Shown here piece after piece: positions 47,359-56,504 of a stretch of DNA of 64,000 nucleotides; the stretch's first letter is position 1, and the number at the start of each line of letters is the position of its first letter. Location: the NCBI RefSeq assembly GCF_002646595.1, contig NZ_PDUD01000044.1, positions 45,598 to 109,597 of the forward strand, in the 5' to 3' direction. The position numbers and the translations under genes were made by a program. This DNA comes from Flavilitoribacter nigricans DSM 23189 = NBRC 102662 (lineage in GTDB: Bacteria; Bacteroidota; Bacteroidia; Chitinophagales; Saprospiraceae). The notes under the pieces are model-generated. The model saw nothing but the letters and a program-made list of their open reading frames with translations, did not search any database and was not told where the DNA came from.

Positions 47359-48621
47359 ATGAAAAAAGACAGAAGAGCATTTTTGCAGACCGGCTTCGCC
47401 GGCTTGGCCGGAAGCATGGGCATTTCCGCTTGTGCGACTCCGCCTAAAACCAATCTGCAACAGGAACGGTATCCGGAACTGGATCGCATCCTCGCCCGCC
47501 CCGTATTGAAGACGGGGCTCTTACCGGATCCGGTGCTGATCGAATCGCTGGAACTGCTGCGGTACGAAGATAATTTTATCTGCCGGGTCCGGTCGAAAGA
47601 CGGAGCGGAAGGCCTCTCGGTGAGCAACAACATGCAGATGATCTCCCTGTATCCCATTTTCGTCAATCGGCTCCAGGGTTTTTTCCTGGGAAAAGACGCG
47701 CGGGACCTGGAAAACCTGCTGGAAGGGGTCTATGTCCACCAAAGCAATTACAAATTACAGAACCTGGCCCTCTGGGTGCCACTGGCTACCATCGAGTTTG
47801 CGATTCTGGATATGCTCGGCCGGATTGCCCGCCAACCGATAGGTGCGCTCATCGGAGATATCCACCATCCGGAGATCGCCGTGTATCAGGCTAACAACAA
47901 CCGGGGACGTTCGGCCAAAGAATCGCTCGAACGGATCCAACAGAACGTAGCGGAATCTCAGGCTAAAGCTGTCAAGTTCAAAGTGGGCGGTCGGATGAGT
48001 AAGGATGCCGATGACCCGCCGGGACGAACCGAGGAGTTGATCCCGCTGGTTCGGCAGGCTTTCGGCGATGACATGACCATCTACGCCGATTCCAACGGCT
48101 CCTACAGCGTGCCCGAAGCGATCCGGGTAGGAAAAATATTGCAGGAATACCGTATCGATTTCTACGAAGAACCGGTTCCGTTCGACTGGTACGAGGAGAC
48201 CAAAATGGTAACCGACGCTCTGGAAGTGCCCGTTGCCGGCGGCGAACAGGAGCCCAGCCTGCACAATTTCCGCTGGCTGATCGGCAACGATGCGCTGGAT
48301 ATCGTACAGCCGGACATCTTCTATTTCGGCGGTATGATCCGCTCCATGCGGGTAGCCCGGATGGGGGCGGCTTTCGGGAAAGTCTGTACGCCGCATATCT
48401 CCGGCTCCGGTCTCGGTTATCTGTATATGCTTCACTTCGTTTCTGCGGTACCCAATGCCGGGCCCTTTCACGAATTCAAAGGCCTCAACCGGTCCCTGCC
48501 CCTGACTTGCCCGACTTCTCCTCTGGAAAGCGAGAATGGTACGGTGAAAGTGCCAACCGGTCCGGGTTCGGGCGTGGAGATCGATTCGGATTATTTAGCG
48601 CGGCACCAGGTGGTGGGGTAG
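47359..48621 (+). CDS. Mandelate racemase / muconate-lactonizing enzyme-type enolase superfamily protein, exported
   Basis: 420 residues from the ATG at 47359; earlier in-frame starts precede the export signal. The N-terminus MKKDRRAFLQTGFAG is a twin-arginine signal, with a possible lipid Cys at 25 (ISAC). Enolase-superfamily residues are complete: K206-x-K208 (KFKVGG), metal ligands Asp244 (YADSNGS), Glu270 (YEEP) and Glu296 (GGEQE), and a general-acid/base His346 (CTPHISGSG). Abstracts an alpha proton from a carboxylate, as in sugar-acid dehydratases or epimerases; substrate not assignable. A twin-arginine signal on such an enzyme is uncommon but seen in Bacteroidota and Planctomycetota. 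Confidence 0.9.
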   Translation: MKKDRRAFLQTGFAGLAGSMGISACATPPKTNLQQERYPELDRILARPVLKTGLLPDPVLIESLELLRYEDNFICRVRSKDGAEGLSVSNNMQMISLYPIFVNRLQGFFLGKDARDLENLLEGVYVHQSNYKLQNLALWVPLATIEFAILDMLGRIARQPIGALIGDIHHPEIAVYQANNNRGRSAKESLERIQQNVAESQAKAVKFKVGGRMSKDADDPPGRTEELIPLVRQAFGDDMTIYADSNGSYSVPEAIRVGKILQEYRIDFYEEPVPFDWYEETKMVTDALEVPVAGGEQEPSLHNFRWLIGNDALDIVQPDIFYFGGMIRSMRVARMGAAFGKVCTPHISGSGLGYLYMLHFVSAVPNAGPFHEFKGLNRSLPLTCPTSPLESENGTVKVPTGPGSGVEIDSDYLARHQVVG

Positions 48622-48669
48622 GTACCCGGCTAGAAGTGGGTGAAATTTGCTAAATAGGCTCCCGGTAGA

Positions 48670-48706
48670 ATGTGTGAATGTGGAAACGTGGAAATGTTTG
48701 AATGTT
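48670..48706 (+). repeat. GTG-rich octamer repeat, copy 3
   Basis: Units tgtgaatg-tggaaacg-tggaaatg-tttgaatg follow the enolase-superfamily gene by about 50 bp. Same unit and outward orientation as the copy at 17253. Confidence 0.5.
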
Positions 48707-48726
48707 GGCTGTAAGTTAGAACAAGA

Positions 48727-49311
48727 ATGGAACGGATATTTTACATATTCTCATTGCTGGTTTTACTGAGTTGTGGACAGGTAAACTCAGAAAAAAGTGA
48801 TGGTTCGGAAATTCCAATTGAAGAGGAGTTCGTAGATATCGGCTCAAAAAGCGAGGAAATCAGATCAGAAAAACCATTGAATTTATCGGACTCGGCTTAT
48901 GATTAAAGGCAAAGATTGAATACTGAATTTAAAGAAGTAACAGTATTCAAGTTGACGGATACCCTAATAGCGGACTTTAACGGAGATGGAAATTCAGATC
49001 GGGCAATTCTAAAAAAAATTGGCGAGACTTCCGGACTGCTAATTCAACACGGGGAAACCATGGAAGAGATCAGGATAGGTTTTGGCCAGAGCTTCGCAAT
49101 CTGGACCGATTTTAATTTGAATTGGATTGATTTATGGGCCCTAGTGAATGACTCCGGAACTTATGAAATAGTAATCGAGAATAATGAAATAACCGGCACC
49201 AGAAAGATTGAGCTGGAAAACCCTTCCATTGCCGTGAGAAAGGAGGAGGAAGGTGGTGGATTGATAACCTTCAAAGACGGAAAATATCAATGGATTCACC
49301 AGGCGGAATAA
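48727..49311 (+). pseudogene. Lipoprotein gene interrupted by an in-frame TAA
   Basis: Codons 1-59 (48727-48903) encode a lipoprotein start, MERIFYIFSLLVLLSCG with Cys16, and an acidic linker. A TAA follows at 48904-48906, and the same frame then continues open to 49311 (codons 61-194) with FNGDGNSDRAIL, an FG-GAP/calcium-loop-like motif, and a beta-rich domain. The second part has no convincing start of its own (only a TTG at 48916). The simplest reading is a ~194-residue lipoprotein broken by a nonsense change; a sequencing error or readthrough remains possible. The segment is visibly more AT-rich than its neighbours and lies between facing octamer repeats. Confidence 0.6.
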
Positions 49312-49414
49312 ATAAGGATACTAAGTCCGCAGCCAACCCGCGCTATCCGACCAACCCACGCTAAAATTCCGGGCGATCGTCTGGCGCAATGTATAAGTTG
49401 AGTGTCCGGGAAAC

Positions 49415-49452
49415 AAACATTCACACATTTCCACATTCACACATTAGCACGT
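49415..49452 (-). repeat. GTG-rich octamer repeat, copy 4 (inverted)
   Basis: Plus-strand aaacattcacacatttccac and following is the complement of tgtgaatg-tggaaatg-tgtgaatg. It directly follows the stop of the receiver gene on the minus strand and faces copy 3. Confidence 0.5.
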
Positions 49453-49453
49453 T

Positions 49454-49855
49454 TTATGAGAAGGTATTCGCCCAGGTCTTCATAATGAAGCGGACGGCTT
49501 TTTCAAAAGCTTCGAGGTTTGCCGGTTTAACCACATAGCCGTTGGCACCCAGAGATTTGCACTCTACCATTTCGACAAAATAGTTGGAGGTTGAAAAAAC
49601 GACGATCGGGTGTTTATCCAGTTCCGGCATGGCTCTCAGGTTGCGCAGGATATCCTTGCCGCAAAACACGCCGTTCCGAAGGTCAACAATAAAGAGGGAG
49701 ATCTCTTCGGTATCGGCAGTATCGAGATATCGGACCAGTTTATTACCATCCTTGAAATGGATGAATTCGATCTCTTCTACCAGGGACTCGCAGGCGATCT
49801 TCATTAATGTGAGATCCGCTAGATTATCTTCATAAATAACAACTTTCATCATCAT
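49454..49855 (-). CDS. Single-domain response regulator (receiver only)
   Basis: 133 residues from the first of three consecutive ATGs (49855/49852/49849); the frame upstream to 50008 shows no receiver sequence. All phosphorylation residues are present: acidic pair in IYEDN, phosphoacceptor Asp58 (FIVDLRNG), Thr/Ser in VVFSTSN and Lys110 (YVVKPAN). There is no output domain, so it acts by protein contact or as a phosphate sink. It is the intact homologue of the degenerate receiver at 27266-27703 and is divergent from the first of the tandem LytS-type kinases; whether it serves them is unknown. Confidence 0.9.
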   Translation of the reverse strand: MMMKVVIYEDNLADLTLMKIACESLVEEIEFIHFKDGNKLVRYLDTADTEEISLFIVDLRNGVFCGKDILRNLRAMPELDKHPIVVFSTSNYFVEMVECKSLGANGYVVKPANLEAFEKAVRFIMKTWANTFS

Positions 49856-50279
49856 TCGATTCAACTTGGTCTGTAAGGTTTTATTACAACTTGTGATAAT
49901 ATGGACCGCAGGATGGCTTTTGGTCACATGGGCTAAGGCTGGTGATCGGCAGTTTGAAGTGAATTGTATTTGCTGACGGTGAACTACCGCCGGCAAACAG
50001 GATGTCATTAGTTTTCCCTACGGGAGCAATGTATCTATGTCCAATACTCAACCAGCGCGCCCGATACTAATTAGTAGTGGTTTGGATTGGAAGAGTCCTG
50101 TATTTTGAAAAGATCGTGTAAAGTCCGGTGGTTGCCCCGGGAGCTATTTATTGTATCCGCATGCCAGATGCCTGGGGCCGGTAGTATCGGATTTCACCCT
50201 AATTACCCACTTGGAAACCTACAAGGAAGAACCGCTGCAAAAAATGTGTATTTTTCTGCTAATAGAACTAAACACAACC

Positions 50280-52760
50280 ATGAGAGCCACCATTACCCTG
50301 CTTGCGCTGCAACTCTGTGGCGGATTACTGACTGCCCAATCTGTCTACCCGCTTGCCTACCCGTTTGACAGCCTCAATTCCGAGCAGGAACGGTATAACG
50401 ATCTCTATACCTATACCCAAGTCCTCGTCGATCCCACCGGCGAATGGACCTACGAGGACATCCTGGCCCGGACCGATCAATTCGGCCCCAACACCACCCG
50501 GACGGATCGCGATCTGGAACAGGTGTTCTGGGTGAAGTTAAAATTACAGGATACAATGGGTGGGAACCATCTCTTTTCCGCCGGCTATCCCTTCGGAGAT
50601 TACGCACTGGTGGACCTGTACTACGACCAGGGCGATACTACCATCCACCAGCAGGGCGGGGCGCAACGCCTGGCTGCCGAAAAAACCATCCGGCGCAGTG
50701 GTACGTATTTCTGGGTAGAGGTGCCGCAGGACACGGTTTTGACCGTTTACTTACGCCTGGATAATGCGGCCTGGAAAAATGACTTCTGGCGGCGCTATCC
50801 GGTTTCACTTTACCATATCGATCCCACCTCGGTGCCGGATCTGACCGGAGCTTACGTTTTACTGGATTTTCCGGAAGACCGGGTGGCGGTGAATACCTGG
50901 GAACCGCAGTTGTCTAAATTTCCGGGAGAGTTCCCGGTACCCGATTACTGGCTGACCGAACCTCCAAAAGTAATTTCTCTGGGCCGGTATTTTGAATATT
51001 TTCCCGATCCGGCGTGCCAGTTTACCCTTACGGATGTAAGAGACCGATGGGATGACGAGGCGTTCTTCCGGGGCTACCAAATTCGCAGTTTTGACTATAA
51101 TACCTGCAACTGGGCCCGGCTGGTGGTCATTAACCCAAAGCCCTACGCCCAAAGCCGGACGTTTGCCTACTGGCGCTATCCCTGGAGAGAAATTCAATAT
51201 TTTCTACCTGATGCGGATGGGAAATACCAGGCATTTACAGCTTATCCCAATGCCAGCCAGATGGAGGCGTTCTCCCTTACGGTGCAGGCCCGGGATACCC
51301 TCACCCTTTACATCCGATATCCGGCAAGACCCGACGGGTGGGCGAGAAACGGTTCCCTGCTGGATGTAGAGCCCGCAAGTTTAAAAAAGCAGCAATTGCT
51401 GGTGAAATATAAATTCTTCCTGTGTGGCGGTATGACCTTTTTCCTGGGCTATTGCTTGATACAGCTCATTTTGAGTCGGGATCGGATGCTTTTTTACTAT
51501 TTTTTAATGGTATTAGGTTCATTTCCCTTTTGGATTATCATGTTGGAGGATGGAGAACTTTTGGGATTTACCCAGGTAATCTATCTGCACCTTCCCAATC
51601 CGGAGCGCTCCACTGTCACGGCTCTGGCCGGTACGCTGGGACAAATTGGGCTACTTAATTTTACCAGGATTGCCCTGAAATTGCCCGTTACTCTCCCAAC
51701 TTACGACCGCATTCGAAAATATTTCATTTGGGTTGTTATCATACTTGGTCTGATCCAGATCGGTTTTGAGATCTGGTTTTGGGAAGCTCCCGGTTTTTAT
51801 GCAAATGACTTTCATCAATTTTTGCATTGGTTGATCTATAATTTCTATTCCTTAAGTGCGGCCTTCATTTTGTTCACTGTTATCCGGGCCGCTTACAAAA
51901 GAATTCCTCTAAGCGGTAGCTTTCTGATCGCACTGCTTCCCTTGTGTCTGGGTATAGTCTTAATTTCCTCCCCGTTTTCGTTTGTTCCGTTACTGGTCAG
52001 GCAGATTCTTTTTGTCGGTGGTTTACTCCTCCCCACCATGCTGTTCGGGATCATAGCGGCCGGCCGGTCTAACCTTCTGAAACTGGAAAAAGCACAGGCC
52101 TCCCAGCAAAAGACCCAACTGGAGAACCAACTCCTTCAGATCGAATCCAAGGCGCTGCGCGCTCAAATGAACCCACATTTTATCTTCAATTGCCTGAATT
52201 CGATCAAAGGTCTGATCCAGGAGACGGCCAACCAACAGGCGATCCACTATCTGACCTTGTTTTCCAAATTCATCCGCCGGGTGCTGCAACATTCCGAAGA
52301 GAAGCAGATCAGCCTGGAGGAAGAGCTGGAAATGTCCCGCCTGTACATCGAGATGGAACGCTTACGGTTCGAAAAGTCTTTTACCTATAAAGTGGAGATC
52401 GATCCGGCCGTGGATACCAGTTTTTTTCGCGTACCACCCATGATCCTGCAACCCATTCTGGAAAATGCCATCTGGCACGGACTCATGCACAAACAGGGCG
52501 ACCGGGAGATCCGTTTGGAGGTCAAAGCCGAAGGGGAAGGCGTGAAATGCATTGTGGAAGACAACGGTATCGGTCGGAAACAGGCCGCGGCATTACAGGT
52601 CAATACCCGCAACGAACACCGCTCCTTTGGCACCAAACTCATCCTGGACCGGCTACAGGTCAATCAACAACTATTCAACCATCACTTCGTGATCAATATA
52701 ATCGACAAGATCGTAAACGGCCGGGCGGCGGGTACACGGGTGGAGTTGAGTTTGGACTGA
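50280..52760 (+). CDS. 7TM-DISM/LytS-type sensor histidine kinase, array copy 1
   Basis: 826 residues from the ATG at 50280 (MRATITLLALQL), which begins a signal peptide; upstream in-frame TTG at 50151 is not credible. Extracytoplasmic jelly-roll-like sensor (7TMR-DISM type) about 25-365 with the array signature EQERYNDLY, DPTGEWTYED and DQFGPNTTRTDRD. A multi-helix membrane region spans about 370-605. The cytoplasmic LytS/His_kinase domain has His633 in QMNPHFIFNCLNSI, PPMILQPILENAIWHG and VEDNGIGR. The last ~570 bp are nearly identical to copy 2. No LytTR regulator is encoded nearby. A 33-bp palindrome follows the stop. Confidence 0.94.
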   Translation: MRATITLLALQLCGGLLTAQSVYPLAYPFDSLNSEQERYNDLYTYTQVLVDPTGEWTYEDILARTDQFGPNTTRTDRDLEQVFWVKLKLQDTMGGNHLFSAGYPFGDYALVDLYYDQGDTTIHQQGGAQRLAAEKTIRRSGTYFWVEVPQDTVLTVYLRLDNAAWKNDFWRRYPVSLYHIDPTSVPDLTGAYVLLDFPEDRVAVNTWEPQLSKFPGEFPVPDYWLTEPPKVISLGRYFEYFPDPACQFTLTDVRDRWDDEAFFRGYQIRSFDYNTCNWARLVVINPKPYAQSRTFAYWRYPWREIQYFLPDADGKYQAFTAYPNASQMEAFSLTVQARDTLTLYIRYPARPDGWARNGSLLDVEPASLKKQQLLVKYKFFLCGGMTFFLGYCLIQLILSRDRMLFYYFLMVLGSFPFWIIMLEDGELLGFTQVIYLHLPNPERSTVTALAGTLGQIGLLNFTRIALKLPVTLPTYDRIRKYFIWVVIILGLIQIGFEIWFWEAPGFYANDFHQFLHWLIYNFYSLSAAFILFTVIRAAYKRIPLSGSFLIALLPLCLGIVLISSPFSFVPLLVRQILFVGGLLLPTMLFGIIAAGRSNLLKLEKAQASQQKTQLENQLLQIESKALRAQMNPHFIFNCLNSIKGLIQETANQQAIHYLTLFSKFIRRVLQHSEEKQISLEEELEMSRLYIEMERLRFEKSFTYKVEIDPAVDTSFFRVPPMILQPILENAIWHGLMHKQGDREIRLEVKAEGEGVKCIVEDNGIGRKQAAALQVNTRNEHRSFGTKLILDRLQVNQQLFNHHFVINIIDKIVNGRAAGTRVELSLD

Positions 52761-52765
52761 TGTAC

Positions 52766-52798
52766 AGACCTTCTAAGTCTCGCAGACTTAGAAGGTCT
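52766..52798. repeat. 33-bp perfect palindrome, copy 1
   Basis: Arms agaccttctaagtct / agacttagaaggtct around the loop cgc, starting 5 bp after the copy-1 kinase stop. No T-run follows, so a terminator role is possible but not typical; a REP-like element fits. Confidence 0.85.
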
Positions 52799-52819
52799 CG
52801 GACCCAAATAATCACACTT

Positions 52820-55312
52820 ATGAAAATCCAAAACCTCCTCTTCCTTCTGCTGAGCTTCGCCGGTCAATTGTCCGGGCAATCGGCACCGGTCTATCCCATT
52901 ACTTCCGAATTCGCGGGCACCAATTACGAGCAGGAACGTTATAACGACCTGTATGACTATACCGAGATCCTGATCGATCCTACCGGGGAGTGGACTTACG
53001 AAGACGCACGCACCCGTAGCGATCAGTTTGGGCCCAACACCACCCGCACGGATCGCAATGTCGATCACATCTACTGGGTGAAACTCCGGCTACGGGCGGA
53101 TACTGCTGCCAGGTACCTCTTCTCAGCGGGTTACCTCTACGGGGATTTTGCCCAGGTGGACGTTTACTACGAGCATCAGGATTCTCTGATCCGGCAGACC
53201 GCCGGCTATCAGCTAAAAGCAGCGGAAAAGATCATTCGCCGGTCGGGTTCCTATTTCTGGATAGACGTCCCGGCGGATAACATCCTGACCGTTTATCTCC
53301 GGGTAGATGATGTTACCTGGTACTGCGAATGCATGCAACGCTATCCCGTTTCCATTTACCATATAGATCCTCAGTCCATCATGAGTTGGCGGGCGGCCTA
53401 TACTTTACCGGACATGGAAGCTCCCGAATTTATTTCGCTGGACCAGGAAACCGGGGAAATGGTGGGTCGAATGGACAAAGTCAGGGGAACTGATAACAGC
53501 TGGCTGGCCACGAAAAGGAGAGTGGTGTCGCTGGTACGGTATTTCGAATTTTATCCGGATACGGATTGCAACCGCAGTCTGGAAGAAGTGCAGAGAGATT
53601 GGGACAACAAGGCATTTTTCCGGGGCTATAAGCGATTTGATTTTGCTCGGGATACCTGCTACTGGGCCCGTCTGGAGGTGATCAATCCCGAACCTTTTCC
53701 GCAAACCAGGACGTTTGCCTACGCCTTCTGCCGATGGGACCGCATCGATTATTACCTGCCGGGTTCTGACGGCCAGTACGCAGCCCACGAAGCCTTTCCA
53801 AACGCCAATGATCAAAAAGCCTTTACTTTTACCATTCCGGCTAATGATACCGTGGTATTATATATTCGTTATCCCCGCCAGACCAATGCTTATGGGGCCA
53901 ACGGCTCCATGGTAGATATTCACCCGGAAGATCTTCATCGGAGTCAGCAACTCATCCGGTACAAATACCTGCTGGCGGGCGGCATGCTATTTTTTATGAT
54001 CTACTTTTTACTACAGGTAATCGTTACCCGGGAGAAGGTCATGTTTTATTACTGCCTGCTGCTTTTCGGATTATCGCCCTACCTGCTGGCTTCCCTGAAC
54101 CTCACGCCGATTTTTGAGTATACCCAGAATATCTTTCACGTTTCCCGAACCTTACACTGGATCAGTCTTTTCGTGGGAGCAACCCTGGCAACTGTCGGGT
54201 TTTTAAAATTCTCTCAGATCATCCTCGATTTTAAGACTACTTTCCCAAAATTCAATCGCTTGATCGGCTACATTCTTTTCGTAGAATGCATGCTGGGTCT
54301 GGTCGCTACCATTACGGCCATCATCATCACCAATGTTCCCAATTTTTTTTCTAATTCAACCTTCCGACTGGTAGAAAAAGGATTTAATTCCTTCAATGGA
54401 ATCCTGATGATCTTCATTATTTCTCTGGCCGTAAAGGCTTACTTTCGGAAAGTTCCTTTGAGCGGCAATTACCTGATCGCCATCTTACCCCTGGCGATCG
54501 GGGTTTTAAACAATACCATCGTACGCCCCTATTTTTTACCGGAGATCCCCGTCTTTCTTCCTTTTATCATCTGCATGTTGGTTTCCCTGATGCTGTACGG
54601 CATTTTGATCGGCGGGCAGTTCAATCGCATGAAACTGCAGGAAAGCCGGGCTACCCAGAAAAGTACCTACCTCCAGAATCAGCTTCTCCAGGTAGAATCC
54701 AAAGCGCTGCGCGCGCAGATGAATCCCCACTTTATATTCAATTGCCTGAACTCGATCAAAGGCCTGATCCAGGAGACGGCCAACCAACAGGCGATCCATT
54801 ATCTGACCTTGTTCTCCAAATTCATCCGCCGGGTGCTGCAACATTCCGAAGAGAAGCAGATCAGTCTGGAGGAAGAGCTGGAAATGTCCCGCCTGTACAT
54901 CGAGATGGAACGCTTACGGTTCGAAAAGTCTTTTACTTATAAAGTGGAGATCGATCCGGCCGTGGATACCAGTTTTTTCCGCGTACCGCCCATGATCCTG
55001 CAACCCATTCTGGAAAATGCCATCTGGCACGGACTCATGCACAAACAGGGCGACCGGGAGATCCGATTGGAGATCAAAGCCGAAGGGGAAGGCGTGAAAT
55101 GCATTGTGGAAGACAACGGTATCGGCCGGAAACAGGCCGCGGCACTACAGGTCAATGCCCGGAACGGACACCGCTCCTTCGGTACCAAGCTCATTCTGGA
55201 CCGGCTACAGGTCAATCAACAACTATTCAACCATCACTTCGTGATCAATATAATCGACAAGATCGTAAACGGCCGGGCGGCGGGTACACGGGTGGAGTTG
55301 AGTTTGGACTGA
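52820..55312 (+). CDS. 7TM-DISM/LytS-type sensor histidine kinase, array copy 2
   Basis: 830 residues from the ATG at 52820 (MKIQNLLFLLL), chosen for its signal peptide (ends LSGQ). Same plan as copy 1: sensor about 25-370 with EQERYNDLY and DQFGPNTTRTDR, membrane helices about 375-610, kinase with His637 in MNPHFIFNC. Sensor and membrane parts differ clearly from copy 1, while the kinase DNA is almost identical and the final ~110 bp including the stop match exactly, a sign of recent gene conversion or duplication. Separated from copy 1 by 59 bp containing the palindrome; a matching spacer follows it. Confidence 0.94.
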   Translation: MKIQNLLFLLLSFAGQLSGQSAPVYPITSEFAGTNYEQERYNDLYDYTEILIDPTGEWTYEDARTRSDQFGPNTTRTDRNVDHIYWVKLRLRADTAARYLFSAGYLYGDFAQVDVYYEHQDSLIRQTAGYQLKAAEKIIRRSGSYFWIDVPADNILTVYLRVDDVTWYCECMQRYPVSIYHIDPQSIMSWRAAYTLPDMEAPEFISLDQETGEMVGRMDKVRGTDNSWLATKRRVVSLVRYFEFYPDTDCNRSLEEVQRDWDNKAFFRGYKRFDFARDTCYWARLEVINPEPFPQTRTFAYAFCRWDRIDYYLPGSDGQYAAHEAFPNANDQKAFTFTIPANDTVVLYIRYPRQTNAYGANGSMVDIHPEDLHRSQQLIRYKYLLAGGMLFFMIYFLLQVIVTREKVMFYYCLLLFGLSPYLLASLNLTPIFEYTQNIFHVSRTLHWISLFVGATLATVGFLKFSQIILDFKTTFPKFNRLIGYILFVECMLGLVATITAIIITNVPNFFSNSTFRLVEKGFNSFNGILMIFIISLAVKAYFRKVPLSGNYLIAILPLAIGVLNNTIVRPYFLPEIPVFLPFIICMLVSLMLYGILIGGQFNRMKLQESRATQKSTYLQNQLLQVESKALRAQMNPHFIFNCLNSIKGLIQETANQQAIHYLTLFSKFIRRVLQHSEEKQISLEEELEMSRLYIEMERLRFEKSFTYKVEIDPAVDTSFFRVPPMILQPILENAIWHGLMHKQGDREIRLEIKAEGEGVKCIVEDNGIGRKQAAALQVNARNGHRSFGTKLILDRLQVNQQLFNHHFVINIIDKIVNGRAAGTRVELSLD

Positions 55313-55322
55313 TGTATGCTCC

Positions 55323-55355
55323 AGACCTTCTAAGTCTCGCAGACTTAGAAGGTCT
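55323..55355. repeat. 33-bp perfect palindrome, copy 2
   Basis: Identical to the palindrome at 52766. The downstream spacer (ggacccaaataatcaca) is also shared, showing that the whole kinase-plus-spacer unit (2557 bp from start codon to start codon) was duplicated in tandem. Confidence 0.85.
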
Positions 55356-55376
55356 TGGACCCAAATAATCACAATT

Positions 55377-55496
55377 ATGAAAATCCAAAACCTCCTCTTC
55401 CTTCTGCTGGGCTTCGCCGGTCAATTGTCCGGGCTATCGGCACCGGTTTATCCCATTACTTCCGAATTCGCGGGTACGAATTACGAGCAGGAATAA
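55377..55496 (+). pseudogene. 5' remnant of a further kinase copy
   Basis: An ATG at 55377 opens a 39-codon frame that repeats the first 38-39 codons of copy 2 (about five differences in 117 bp, including the signal peptide and ending EQE), after which homology stops abruptly and a TAA follows. The rest of the gene is missing. A matching 3' remnant lies at 56174-56209. Confidence 0.8.
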
Positions 55497-55687
55497 ACTG
55501 GAAATGAGTTTGAAAGGGGAAGTTTGGCATACGAGCCCTCCTTCCCCCTTTGGTACAAACGATTACCTACTAAAACGCTGGCTAACCTTAAAGTTATAAG
55601 CGCCTGAAAGATCACCAGAGTGATGAGGTACTTTTGTAAGGTAGGTTTTTAAAAAAAGCTGCTGGAGGATCTACGTTGGATTGGTCA

Positions 55688-56053
55688 TTAAGCCTTGGTA
55701 AAAAAGACCTTTCTCGGAGGCTTACGTCCCTCACAGCTATCCTCAATGGGGTCCATCCAAAGCTTTTCGCCATCTACGGTGAATTCGTAGGTCCCCTTTG
55801 CCGTACATCCTTCATCATTTTGCACCATAATTTTGTTGCCTTCCACCCAGTATTTGCCGGTAACCTCCACTGTGCCATCCAGATCGATATCCACTTCGAA
55901 AGTGCCGTCTGTTTTCACGGTCCATTGCCAGGTCATTTCCTTTTTATCCTGACAGTCGCAGGGAGTGGTGATCACCCAACTCCCCTGGGGGTTTTGAGCA
56001 GAAAGATTCAGGGTGAAACCCAACATGAGAAATAACGGAAGTAAAGTTTTCAT
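55688..56053 (-). CDS. Small secreted lipocalin-like protein
   Basis: 121 residues from the ATG at 56053 (MKTLLPLFLML; an ATG two codons earlier at 56059 is equally possible). Signal peptide ends LSAQ. The mature ~100 residues are all-beta: GSWVITTPCDCQDKK, WQWTVKTDGTFEVDIDLDG, VTGKYWVEGNKIMVQND, ending KVFFTKA, the pattern of lipocalin-like/META-type barrels in Bacteroidota. Four Cys residues may form disulfides. It lies, in opposite orientation, inside the gap left by a deleted kinase copy, so it was probably brought in by the same rearrangement. Confidence 0.75.
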   Translation of the reverse strand: MKTLLPLFLMLGFTLNLSAQNPQGSWVITTPCDCQDKKEMTWQWTVKTDGTFEVDIDLDGTVEVTGKYWVEGNKIMVQNDEGCTAKGTYEFTVDGEKLWMDPIEDSCEGRKPPRKVFFTKA

Positions 56054-56173
56054 GGTCATTTTTTTTGTTTAAGAATGGGACAAAGCTATGGGGAATGGTG
56101 CCCGAAGGGTAGTGCTGATGAGTATTGGGAGAGATCTTTTAGTATTCTACATCGGCCAGCAGAAAGATTTGAA

Positions 56174-56209
56174 GCGGCGGGGACGCGGGTGGAGAGGAGA
56201 TTGGGTTGA
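56174..56209 (+). pseudogene. 3' remnant of a kinase copy
   Basis: gcggcggggacgcgggtgga and following encode AAGTRVE plus a stop, matching the final residues of the array kinases (RAAGTRVELSLD). The stop is followed by gatgtac and a damaged palindrome exactly as after copies 1 and 2. Together with the 5' remnant at 55377 it marks the ends of a kinase gene whose interior is gone. Confidence 0.6.
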
Positions 56210-56221
56210 TGTACGCCCGGT

Positions 56222-56250
56222 GACCTAAGTCTGCGAGACTTAGAAGGTCT
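56222..56250. repeat. Damaged palindrome copy
   Basis: gacctaagtct-gcg-agacttagaaggtct: the right arm is intact, the left arm has lost three bases (ttc) and the loop is gcg. No gene in 56251-56504 other than the leader of the S74 protein. Confidence 0.7.
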
Positions 56251-56504
56251 TAAATCCATCACATCAGATCCAATCAAATATTTGATTATCTTTATAAGCA
56301 ACTGATGAGCTCTCTACATAAGCTCATTTTTCTCTTTCCTCCGGTGGCTACCGTGCTACGTGGATCTGAATAATATTCGAGTGAAAACAAACTAACCTGT
56401 AACCTGCTCACCGGGGACTGTTTTCTGCATTATCCTAAAAACACCGATCTCCGATATGCAAAATCGATGACCGGTTATTTTTTTAATATCAAACCAAAGC
56501 TCCT

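Noticed and set aside
55513..55551. Hairpin aaaggggaag / cttccccctt as a terminator
   Set aside because: Stem has a bulge and long loop, no U-tract, and follows only a gene remnant; too weak to list.
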